Origin: Pseudomonadota bacterium
Lineage (GTDB): Bacteria; Desulfobacterota; Syntrophia; Syntrophales; UBA5619
Assembly: GCA_018819165.1 (NCBI GenBank)
Contig: JAHJQP010000118.1
Coordinates: forward strand, 1-8,147
Length of the DNA: 8,147 nt
Reading direction: 5' to 3'
Shown here: positions 1 through 4,593 of the stretch, piece after piece
Numbering within the stretch: the stretch's first letter is position 1
Layout of the letters: each line of letters starts with the position of its first letter
Program-made: the position numbers and the translations under genes
The notes under the pieces: generated by a model
What the model saw: the letters and a program-made list of their open reading frames with translations, nothing else
Database searches by the model: none
What the model was told of the DNA's origin: nothing

Positions 1-1
1 A

Positions 2-307
2 GCCCGGATCGGGGGCAATTCCCTCATTGGACGGCAATTGTTTCCGCTCTTGATTCAGGCAGGTTTCGACACCCCGTCCATCTCGCCAAGGATGGTTTAT
101 GTGGACGCGAGCCGGCCCGGGTACGTTGAAGGTTTTACGAAAAACACCTTCATCGCGATGGTCGAAGGCGTCAGGGATCAGGCCGTTGACGCCGGGATGA
201 TCGATCCGCTGACGTGGGAAAAGGGGATCAAGGACCTCTACCGGACGACGGAAGCGGACGGCGCCTTTTGTTACACCTTCTTCAAAGGGGTGGCGTACAA
301 GTCGTAA
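2..307 (+). CDS. SAM-dependent methyltransferase, C-terminal fragment (5' end outside window)
   Basis: The reading frame is open from the first bases of the window to a TAA at 305-307, giving about 101 residues with no start codon of its own, so this is the 3' end of a longer gene. The visible sequence includes the stretches SPRMVYVDASRP, GYVEGFTKNTF, AMVEGVR and the ending FCYTFFKGVAYK. I recognise this as the C-terminal part of a class I SAM-dependent methyltransferase of the UbiE-like type, where it follows the Rossmann core and forms the cap over the substrate. The SAM-binding motifs lie upstream and cannot be seen, so neither substrate nor completeness can be judged. A TTG at 38 could be taken as a start, but the family match continues upstream of it. 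No obvious intrinsic terminator follows. Confidence 0.68.
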   Translation, partial: ARIGGNSLIGRQLFPLLIQAGFDTPSISPRMVYVDASRPGYVEGFTKNTFIAMVEGVRDQAVDAGMIDPLTWEKGIKDLYRTTEADGAFCYTFFKGVAYKS

Positions 308-399
308 ACGCCAGGGAAATCACTCCCCGCGGCTTACTTTAACATTTAGCTGAGACCGTAGTTCAGCCGCGCCCGTTGCCCTCATGAAATAGAACCATT

Positions 400-415
400 C
401 CGTTATGGCTAACGG
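400..415. repeat. Perfect inverted repeat upstream of the toxin-antitoxin promoter
   Basis: CCGTTA (400-405) and TAACGG (410-415) are perfect complements separated by TGGC. The element lies 13 bases upstream of the TTGACA -35 box of the toxin-antitoxin promoter. It could be a regulator site or a cassette-boundary relic; its GTTATGG core resembles the GTTATATGG at the far end of the attC-like element after the toxin gene. No T-tract follows, so it is not an intrinsic terminator. Confidence 0.4.
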
Positions 416-428
416 TCGACTTTTGCCA

Positions 429-457
429 TTGACATGCCGGGTGACTACACACATAGT
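429..457 (+). promoter_or_regulatory. Predicted sigma-70 promoter of the toxin-antitoxin operon
   Basis: A perfect -35 hexamer TTGACA at 429-434 is followed after 17 bases by CATAGT (452-457), a 4-of-6 match to the -10 consensus. Transcription would begin near 464, only a few bases before the AAAGGAGG ribosome-binding site at 466-473, giving a very short leader. The -35 is convincing; the exact -10 is less certain. Confidence 0.5.
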
Positions 458-466
458 ATACGTATA
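457..466. promoter_or_regulatory. Palindrome at the promoter, candidate antitoxin operator
   Basis: TATACGTATA at 457-466 is a perfect 10-base palindrome that touches the proposed -10 box and transcription start and abuts the ribosome-binding site. Ribbon-helix-helix antitoxins typically repress their own operon by binding palindromes in this position. The palindrome is seen directly; its role as an operator is inference. Confidence 0.4.
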
Positions 467-479
467 AAGGAGGTATGCC

Positions 480-710
480 ACGCGGAAGAAACTAACCATA
501 ACCATTGATGAAGAGGTCTATGATGGTCTCCACAAGACCATCGGCCCCCGAAAAATCAGTAGATTTGTTCAGGAAATAGTCCGCCCACACGTAGTGCGCC
601 CCAATCTCGAGGCGGCCTACGCTGAAATGGCCAAGGACAAGCATCGGGAAAAGGAAGCCGCCGAGTGGGCTGAGATTACCTTCAAGGATGTGGCTCATGA
701 AACGGCGTGA
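480..710 (+). CDS. Ribbon-helix-helix (CopG/MazE-like) antitoxin with an ACG in place of the start codon
   Basis: The frame encodes about 76 residues beginning (M)RKKLTITIDEEVYDGL, a ribbon-helix-helix beta strand and first helix, then the second helix around ISRFVQEIVRPHV and an acidic, charged tail (EAAYAEMAKDKHREKEAAEW) of the kind that wraps the toxin. It would neutralise the adjacent MazF-like RNase and repress the operon. The gene overlaps the toxin start by 14 bases, a usual arrangement for translational coupling. The odd point is the start. An excellent ribosome-binding site, AAAGGAGG (466-473), is followed six bases later by ACG (480-482), exactly where ATG is expected, and no ATG, GTG or TTG occurs in frame between the TAA at 465-467 and the conserved domain. 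The ATG at 475 is out of frame and stops after six codons. Either ACG is used as a weak start, or the codon has mutated or is a sequence error. Confidence 0.72.
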   Translation, partial: TRKKLTITIDEEVYDGLHKTIGPRKISRFVQEIVRPHVVRPNLEAAYAEMAKDKHREKEAAEWAEITFKDVAHETA

Positions 711-1020
711 GGTCTGCTGGGTCAATTTTGACCCTTCTGTTGGCGGGGAGATCAAGAAGAAGCGTCCTGCCGTCATCATCAGCAATGACGCATCAAACAA
801 GTTCCTCAATCGAGTTCAGGTTGTCCCTCTGACCGGCAAGACAGACCTCTTCTATCCTATTGAGGCGCTTGTGGTTTTCGATGGTAAAGAGAGCAAGGCC
901 ATGGCGGATCAATCGGCAACCGTCAGCAAATCACGGCTCTTTCAGCGCGCCGGCATTCTTTCTCAGAAGGATATGGGGGAGATTGTGGAGGCCATAAAGG
1001 TACAACTGGATATTTATTAA
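697..1020 (+). CDS. MazF/PemK-family mRNA-interferase toxin
   Basis: The 107-residue product matches MazF/PemK endoribonucleases in length and motifs: MKRREVCWVNFDPSVGGEI at the N-terminus, the KKKRPAVIISND strand-loop carrying the basic and Arg-Pro positions typical of the active site, then NRVQVVPLT, SKAMADQSATVSKSRLF and the terminal helix ending in IKVQLDIY. Such toxins cleave single-stranded mRNA at short motifs and halt translation in the cytoplasm. I chose ATG 697 over ATG 688 because AAGGA (684-688) sits 8 bases upstream and because family members begin MKRG/MKRR. The start lies inside the antitoxin's last codons, so toxin translation is probably coupled to antitoxin translation. The frame is intact with no missing motif, so the toxin appears functional. 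An attC-like hairpin begins within 10 bases of the stop codon. Confidence 0.88.
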   Translation: MKRREVCWVNFDPSVGGEIKKKRPAVIISNDASNKFLNRVQVVPLTGKTDLFYPIEALVVFDGKESKAMADQSATVSKSRLFQRAGILSQKDMGEIVEAIKVQLDIY

Positions 1021-1025
1021 AAAAG

Positions 1026-1085
1026 GGCCAACAAGGCAATCCAGCCGACTCGTTACACTCGCGGCTGATTTCTCCGTTATATGGC
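1026..1085 (+). repeat. Integron attC-like recombination site (degenerate)
   Basis: The inner stem is AAT (1038-1040), unpaired C (1041), CAGCCG (1042-1047), a 14-base loop, CGGCTG (1062-1067) and ATT (1068-1070). That is nine pairs with one bulged base, as in attC sites with an extrahelical base. Outside it the simple-site cores face each other: GGCCAAC (1026-1032) and GTTATAT (1076-1082), each one mismatch from RYYYAAC and GTTRRRY, with GCC and GGC pairing beyond. The position immediately after the toxin stop codon is where a gene cassette carries its attC. No integrase gene and no second clear attC is in the window, so this may be a lone relic. Confidence 0.42.
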
Positions 1086-1171
1086 GAAAACAGCATCACG
1101 GGATACACCACATATTGCATCGGTGACATTCTATCGCTGCTGACAATTCGCGTGTGAAAGAGACATCTGCG

Positions 1172-1918
1172 ATGAAGGAAAATTACAGACATTTTCTTAA
1201 AGACAGCATCAGGAAGACAATTGATTTCTCTACAACAGAACAGAATCGGGGAGTTAAACCACCCCCTATACAAAAGCCCTGCCCTTCAGGCAGCAGAACC
1301 ATCACACTTGTCCGCCCGGGGCAGTGGAAATCGATCAAGGGGGTGCCTATAGAGGAAGCCATTGCAAAACGCCAATCGAGACGTGTTTACACTTCCGAGG
1401 GTATTACCCTGGATGAACTATCGTTCCTTCTGTGGGCCACACAAGGGCTTCGCAACCAAAATTCTATAAATGATAATTTCAGAACTGTTCCTTCGGCCGG
1501 ATGCCGCCACGCCTTGGAAACCTACATAGCCGCTTTCAGGGTTGGCGGCATCTCAAAGGCGATCTACCGCTATCTGCCCGTCCGTCATGAGCTTGTGGAA
1601 TTTGTTAAGCACGATGCCCTTGAGGAATTAATCAGCAGGGCGGCTTTCGATCAATCCTTTGCCGGGAAAAGCGCGGCGACTTTTATCTGGACAACGATTC
1701 CTGCGCGCATGGAATGGCGATACAGCCTTGCATCGTACAAGGTAATAGCCCTTGAGGCCGGTCATGTCTGTCAAAACCTCTACCTGGCTTGTGAAGCCAT
1801 TGGCGCCGGGACATGCGCCATCGCTGCTTATGATCAGGAATTAGCTGATAGCATCCTGGGGGTAGATGGTGTTGAGGAATTCACCATATATATGGCGCCA
1901 GTTGGAAAAATCAGATAA
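1172..1918 (+). CDS. SagB/ThcOx-family FMN-dependent oxidoreductase (nitroreductase superfamily)
   Basis: The 248-residue product has the nitroreductase-fold landmarks in order: KRQSRRVY (66-73) for the FMN phosphate, LDELSFLLWATQGL (80-93), PSAGCRHALETY (107-118) of the SagB/ThcOx subgroup, and GHVCQNLYLACEAIGAG (197-213) for flavin and dimer contacts, ending in MAPVGK. Its N-terminal extension (about 50 residues, with VKPPPIQKP) is also common in this subgroup. Members oxidise azoline rings in thiazole/oxazole-modified peptides, but many stand alone with unknown substrates; no cyclodehydratase or precursor peptide lies nearby here, so a peptide-modifying role is not supported. ATG 1172 is preferred over the in-frame GTG at 1154 because AAAGAGA (1157-1163) sits 8 bases upstream of it. 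Length is normal and no frameshift is seen. The gene is followed by a long non-coding stretch ending in a terminator. Confidence 0.82.
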   Translation: MKENYRHFLKDSIRKTIDFSTTEQNRGVKPPPIQKPCPSGSRTITLVRPGQWKSIKGVPIEEAIAKRQSRRVYTSEGITLDELSFLLWATQGLRNQNSINDNFRTVPSAGCRHALETYIAAFRVGGISKAIYRYLPVRHELVEFVKHDALEELISRAAFDQSFAGKSAATFIWTTIPARMEWRYSLASYKVIALEAGHVCQNLYLACEAIGAGTCAIAAYDQELADSILGVDGVEEFTIYMAPVGKIR

Positions 1919-1965
1919 TTTTCTTCTCTTACCCTAAATAATTGAATACCGCATGATGATATGTC

Positions 1966-1993
1966 TTGACTTTGTTGGGGATGAGCGTATCCT
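1966..1993 (+). promoter_or_regulatory. Possible promoter in the SagB-gene 3' intergenic region
   Basis: TTGACT (1966-1971, 5 of 6 to consensus) and TATCCT (1988-1993, 4 of 6) are spaced by 16 bases. A transcript from here would begin near 2000 and run about 105 bases to the terminator at 2068-2106 without any usable ORF, which suggests a small RNA or a leader for the gene at 2171. Confidence 0.35.
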
Positions 1994-1999
1994 ATAACC

Positions 2000-2106
2000 A
2001 ACATAGTGATTGACTAAGAAAATTGAATAATTGTCCTTCCCGTATAGGGAAGTGAAAAATGACTTCCAAGCCCTGTCTCTTATGATGTGACAGGGCTTTT
2101 TGTTTT
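2000..2106 (+). ncRNA. Candidate small RNA or attenuator leader with alternative hairpins
   Basis: The stretch holds no ORF but strong structure. CTTCCC (2036-2041) pairs with GGGAAG (2047-2052) over a GTATA loop. The same GGAAGT (2048-2053) can instead pair with ACTTCC (2062-2067), so the two hairpins exclude each other. The second abuts the terminator stem at 2068. A possible promoter sits just upstream. I do not recognise an Rfam family. It might be an independent small RNA, a regulated leader for the 2171 gene, or simply the 3' untranslated region of the oxidoreductase gene. Confidence 0.33.
2068..2106 (+). terminator. Strong rho-independent terminator
   Basis: AAGCCCTGTC (2068-2077) and GACAGGGCTT (2089-2098) form a perfect 10-pair stem over an 11-base loop, followed directly by a T-rich tail TTTTGTTTTT (2097-2106). 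It would end transcription from the oxidoreductase gene or from the candidate small RNA, and it separates both from the gene at 2171. Confidence 0.88.
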
Positions 2107-2170
2107 TGGACGGCAAAAAATGAAGAACAGTGAATGGTCATGAGAATTTCTACGAAAGAGGGCCAAAAAA

Positions 2171-2479
2171 ATGCATATACACCTGGTTGAACCTTTGAAT
2201 CATTTTGTGAAGCTGAAGGATAATGTATGGGAAAGTGGTTGGTGGAGACTGGATGAGGATAAGGCAAAGAAATTGGTTGGGGGCGAAATTTATTTTCATA
2301 AAAAGCGGCAGGAACCTTCTTTTTATGGAGGGACGATACTTGGATACAGGGTTCATCAGGATGGCGAGTATCAGGGAAAGATTGTTTTCCAGCTCCAACA
2401 TAGCCAGTCATGCAGAAATGTCAGCACGGGTAAATCCGGCTGGACCAAGGATGTGAAGATCATAGAGCTTGAACATTAA
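2171..2479 (+). CDS. Unrecognised 102-residue soluble protein
   Basis: I do not recognise this family with confidence. The frame is well supported: AAAGAGGG (2155-2162) lies 8 bases before the ATG, and the previous transcript is closed by a strong terminator. The product has no signal peptide or membrane segment. It is rich in aromatic residues (ESGWWRLDED at 21-30) and reads like a small mostly-beta domain: alternating strands around GGEIYFHKK, PSFYGGTILGYRV, QGKIVFQLQHS, with a turn STGKSGWTKD before a final strand VKIIELE. The tryptophan-rich start and strand pattern recall PUA/ASCH/EVE-like beta barrels, which often bind RNA or modified bases, but that is only a shape impression. The alternative frame starting at 2223 is a shadow. 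The gene stands alone between two non-coding stretches. Confidence 0.66.
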   Translation: MHIHLVEPLNHFVKLKDNVWESGWWRLDEDKAKKLVGGEIYFHKKRQEPSFYGGTILGYRVHQDGEYQGKIVFQLQHSQSCRNVSTGKSGWTKDVKIIELEH

Positions 2480-2657
2480 GAGCCTTAAGAATCGATGATC
2501 GAAAAGGAAGGGTGCACATTCAGGTGATTGTCAGCGATACGGATGGCATATATTGAAATGCAAGTAATATTCATTAAAACTGAACTCTTGGATTATCGAA
2601 AGAGAGGTAGATGCAGAAGGGTTAAAGAAATGACCACCATTGAGAAAGGATTGACCG

Positions 2658-3008
2658 ATGAAGGCAGAGACGGAAGTGAAGGTTAAATACGGAGTTTGGG
2701 GACTGATTTGCGGGGCCATTGTCGCAATGATCATCGGGTTTGCGTGGGGGGGGTGGACGACTTCCAACACTACCCAGACGATGAGCGATGAGGCGGTCTT
2801 GGCGAGTCAGGCGGCGATCTGCGTCGCCCAATTTATGAAGGATCCGAATCATGAGGCGAAACTTAAAGAATTAGAGGGAATGGATAGCTGGAAGAGATCT
2901 GAATTCATTGAAAAAGGGGGCTGGGACAAAATGCCCGGGCAAAAAGAGGCTGGTTCCAGTGTATCTCGCGCATGTGTCGCGGGGATTGACGTTCTTATCA
3001 AGAAATAA
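2658..3008 (+). CDS. Conserved small membrane protein with one N-terminal helix
   Basis: The 116-residue product has a short basic N-terminus (MKAETEVKVK), one membrane segment at about residues 12-33 (GVWGLICGAIVAMIIGFAWGG), and a soluble tail of about 80 residues. The tail carries the features of a family of uncharacterised proteobacterial proteins as I remember it: an AAICVAQF stretch, SWKRSEFIEKGGWDKMPG, and RACVAGI. The two tail cysteines (55 and 106) could form a disulfide if the tail faces the periplasm, as the membrane segment predicts. AAAGGA (2645-2650) lies 7 bases before the ATG. The function is unknown. The cold-shock gene begins 26 bases after the stop codon on the same strand, so the two may be cotranscribed. 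The 178 bases upstream hold only a weak promoter-like pair (TTGTCA at 2528 and TATTGA at 2551). Confidence 0.72.
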   Translation: MKAETEVKVKYGVWGLICGAIVAMIIGFAWGGWTTSNTTQTMSDEAVLASQAAICVAQFMKDPNHEAKLKELEGMDSWKRSEFIEKGGWDKMPGQKEAGSSVSRACVAGIDVLIKK

Positions 3009-3034
3009 GGCAAATCAATATAGGAGGACTAAAG

Positions 3035-3235
3035 ATGTCAGAAGGAAAAGTGAAATGGTTTAGTGATTCAAAAGGATTTGGTTTTATCGAACAGGAGGGC
3101 GCCAAGGATCTTTTTGTGCATCATTCCGCGATCCAGGCAGAGGGTTTCAAATCACTGGCCGAGGGTGATCGGGTCAGCTTTGATGTAGTCCAAGGCGCTA
3201 AAGGTCCGGCTGCCGAGAATGTTCGCAAGCTGTAG
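3035..3235 (+). CDS. CspA-family cold-shock protein
   Basis: The 66-residue product is the full length of a single cold-shock domain. It shows RNP-1 (KGFGFIEQ, residues 13-20) and RNP-2 (LFVHHSAI, residues 26-33), the surrounding GKVKWF start, and the ending GPAAENVRKL. These proteins bind single-stranded RNA and DNA through surface aromatics of an OB-fold and act as RNA chaperones; family members may or may not be cold-induced. AGGAGG (3022-3027) sits 7 bases before the ATG, a strong ribosome-binding site. The leader between the previous stop and this start is only 26 bases, much too short for the long cold-responsive 5' leader of E. coli cspA, so if it is regulated that way the control is not here. 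A structured non-coding stretch follows. Confidence 0.95.
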   Translation: MSEGKVKWFSDSKGFGFIEQEGAKDLFVHHSAIQAEGFKSLAEGDRVSFDVVQGAKGPAAENVRKL

Positions 3236-3246
3236 GACCTTATTTG

Positions 3247-3273
3247 AGGGGCGTTGATCTGTGACATGCCCCT
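3247..3273 (+). other. Stem-loop just after the cold-shock gene
   Basis: AGGGGC (3247-3252) pairs with GCCCCT (3268-3273), and a G-T pair can add to it on each side. The sequence after it (TGACATGG) has no T-tract, so it is not a standard intrinsic terminator; it could protect the 3' end of the csp mRNA. Its right arm overlaps a TTGACA (3273-3278), a perfect -35 hexamer. Confidence 0.4.
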
Positions 3274-3372
3274 TGACATGGATGATGAGCAACACTATCT
3301 CATAATCGACGAGATGCTGCGATGCGCGTATTGAGTCTATTCTACTGGATGTTAACGAAAAGAGAATCATAG

Positions 3373-3404
3373 GGTCTTCGTGGTGATTGTCACCCTTATA
3401 GACC
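3373..3404 (+). other. Nested hairpin upstream of a terminator
   Basis: GGTCT (3373-3377) pairs with AGACC (3400-3404), enclosing an inner perfect stem GGTGA (3382-3386) with TCACC (3390-3394) over a three-base loop; the internal loop is TCGT against CTTAT. With the terminator 32 bases downstream this gives a two-stem RNA shape typical of small RNAs, though no family is recognised. Confidence 0.4.
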
Positions 3405-3435
3405 GGATCTTAAATGATGGACTCCAGTAAAAGAC

Positions 3436-3466
3436 AAGACGGCATAGGTGGCTCTCGTCTTTTTTT
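3436..3466 (+). terminator. Probable rho-independent terminator
   Basis: AAGACG (3436-3441) pairs with CGTCTT (3456-3461) over a 14-base loop, and the right arm runs into an uninterrupted T-tract (3460-3466). The stem is short, so it is weaker than the one at 2068. It would end a transcript coming from the cold-shock gene or from a small RNA starting within the preceding stretch. Confidence 0.6.
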
Positions 3467-3653
3467 GTGAGAACGGCAAAATTCGGGTACGGTTCGTGTG
3501 GGAGCGTTGTTACATATAACTTCCTATAATCAGCAAAACGTTGCCCTTGAAGAAAATGCTTGATTTCAAACAGAAATAAATGATGTTGCTTTCTCAGCGA
3601 CTATGATAAGGGATAATCACACTGGATTTTTTATTTACAATGGAGGCAAAATT

Positions 3654-3824
3654 ATGTCTGGAACAGATGGGTGCGTTGGAGTGTGGGCTTCTTCCTTGTT
3701 TATCACTGATCGACGGATTTTAAAAAATGGGAATTATCAGATTTGCATGTCCGGTTCTGTAAAGGCCGATGACATGGATACATGCTACAGACATCATAAC
3801 AATTCTATCCAAAGGATAAGGTGA
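3654..3824 (+). CDS. Unrecognised 56-residue protein, first of an overlapping small-ORF pair
   Basis: The start at ATG 3654 is preferred over the upstream in-frame ATG at 3603 because TGGAGG (3641-3646) lies exactly 7 bases before it, whereas 3603 has no ribosome-binding site. The product begins MSGTDGCVGVW and contains three cysteines (residues 7, 31 and 43), no membrane segment and a basic end (NNSIQRIR). I do not recognise the family. The stop codon TGA (3822-3824) shares its last base with the ATG of the next small ORF, which argues that both are real and translated together. The region is AT-rich compared with the recQ side, compatible with recent acquisition. A perfect TATAAT at 3525-3530 may belong to a promoter for the pair but lacks a good -35. 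Confidence 0.5.
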   Translation: MSGTDGCVGVWASSLFITDRRILKNGNYQICMSGSVKADDMDTCYRHHNNSIQRIR

Positions 3825-3982
3825 TGGAGAAAATCAAGGATCTATATCATCAATATTTGGACCAGATCATAGCCTGGTACAATGGCCTGGAGCAATTGTA
3901 TCAGTATGGTGTATTTTTCCTGCTCATCGTCATCGGTCTTTTTATTACTGCATGTGTTATTTTATCACGAATCACAAAATAG
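3824..3982 (+). CDS. 52-residue single-helix membrane protein
   Basis: This ORF is below common length cut-offs. It starts at the ATG overlapping the previous stop (TGATG) with AAAGGA (3811-3816) 7 bases upstream, and ends with TAG at 3980-3982. The product has an N-terminal amphipathic-looking segment rich in tyrosine and acidic residues (MEKIKDLYHQYLDQIIAWYN) and a clear membrane helix at about residues 29-47 (GVFFLLIVIGLFITACVIL), closing with a short basic tail SRITK. The architecture is seen in small regulatory membrane proteins, type I toxins and some phage-derived membrane peptides; nothing in the sequence decides between them. The two-gene overlap suggests a soluble partner (the 56-residue protein) made in the same ratio. 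Confidence 0.55.
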   Translation: MEKIKDLYHQYLDQIIAWYNGLEQLYQYGVFFLLIVIGLFITACVILSRITK

Positions 3983-4002
3983 CATCTGGAAATAGTATTT
4001 TT

Positions 4003-4025
4003 AAGTGGGCACGAAAAGACTGCCG
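4003..4025 (+). terminator. Weak terminator-like element after the small-ORF pair
   Basis: A short GGCA/TGCC stem over a nine-base loop is followed by G and then a run of six T residues, about 25 to 50 bases after the stop of the 52-residue ORF. The stem is only four to five pairs, so this is a tentative call. The remaining bases up to 4266 hold no gene and no other feature that I can support. Confidence 0.25.
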
Positions 4026-4266
4026 TTTTTTAGGTAGGAAAGGAATTGAAGGAGAGAGAGTGAACGGTCGGTAGAAAATGTTGGGTTTGATACTGACAAC
4101 TTCCTCAATAAAAATGGGATTCTTGGAAAGATGCAAGCTTTCGATTCATAATCAATGCGCACTTTCGACTAAAAGTATTTTATTGTGATATTGTACATGT
4201 TGATATTCCTTCCTAAATCTTGAATGATCATAGCTAAATTAGCCTACTGAAGTACGCATCACCCGG

Positions 4267-4593
4267 ATGAACCTAAAAATGGCTGACATAAACATGAAAC
4301 GCAACAATCTTGATAAATCGGACTCACCTTATCTTAGACAGCATTTATCCAATCCTATCTGGTGGCAGGAATGGAGCGCGGATGTCATAGAAACAGCTGT
4401 CCGTTGGGATAAACCGATCTTTGTTTCGGTCGGCTATGCCATGTGCCACTGGTGTCATGTCATGGCTGCCGAGGCATTCTCGGACAGTCCCACGGCGGAT
4501 TACCTGAACAAGCACTTCATCTGCATCAAGGTGGACCGGGACCAGCGGCCGGACATAGACCAATTTTGCCATCTCGGCGGTCAAGGATCTTGA
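4267..4593 (+). pseudogene. Truncated DUF255 / YyaL-like thioredoxin-domain gene
   Basis: The first 99 codons match the N-terminal thioredoxin-like DUF255 domain of YyaL/SPATA20-type proteins: SPYLRQHLSNPIWWQEW, KPIFVSVGYAMCHWCHVM with a CHWC redox-type pair at residues 60 and 63, then FICIKVDRDQRPDIDQ. Intact members are around 600-700 residues, with the thioredoxin domain followed by a six-hairpin glycosidase-like domain. Here homology stops at DQ (about 4561-4563), and the frame runs into ten unrelated residues and a TGA at 4591-4593. After this point the DNA in another frame matches a ParE toxin, so the gene's 3' 85 percent has been replaced. ATGs at 4267, 4279 and 4294 are all possible starts, none with a good ribosome-binding site. 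No function is expected. Confidence 0.78.

Larger units (their letters stand above)
3236..3653. other. 418-base gene-free stretch with RNA structure
   Basis: No convincing gene lies here. It contains, in order, a stem-loop (3247-3273), a TTGACA hexamer with only a poor -10 (TATCTC at 3296), a 22-codon open stretch from ATG 3266 lacking a ribosome-binding site, a nested hairpin (3373-3404), a terminator-like hairpin (3436-3466) and a perfect TATAAT at 3525-3530 with no matching -35. The last part, up to the small ORFs, is visibly AT-rich. Confidence 0.5.

Noticed and set aside
349..379. Second attC-like site between the methyltransferase and the antitoxin
   Set aside because: GCTGA/TCAGC pairs and AAC/GTT face each other, but only five stem pairs match and the core boxes do not fit, so it could be chance.
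475..495. ATG at 475 as the antitoxin start
   Set aside because: It lies one base after the ribosome-binding site, is out of frame with the antitoxin domain and reaches a stop after six codons.
1154..1171. GTG at 1154 as the oxidoreductase start
   Set aside because: The purine-rich AAAGAGA is immediately after it and is correctly spaced for the ATG at 1172 instead.
1992..2411. 139-codon and 83-codon minus-strand frames
   Set aside because: They overlap the terminator and the plus-strand 102-residue gene, and their products look random with no start signal.
3266..3334. 22-codon open stretch MPLDMDDEQHYL... after the cold-shock gene
   Set aside because: It has no ribosome-binding site and no recognisable family; a frame change would extend it, but without a homologue it cannot be called a gene or pseudogene.
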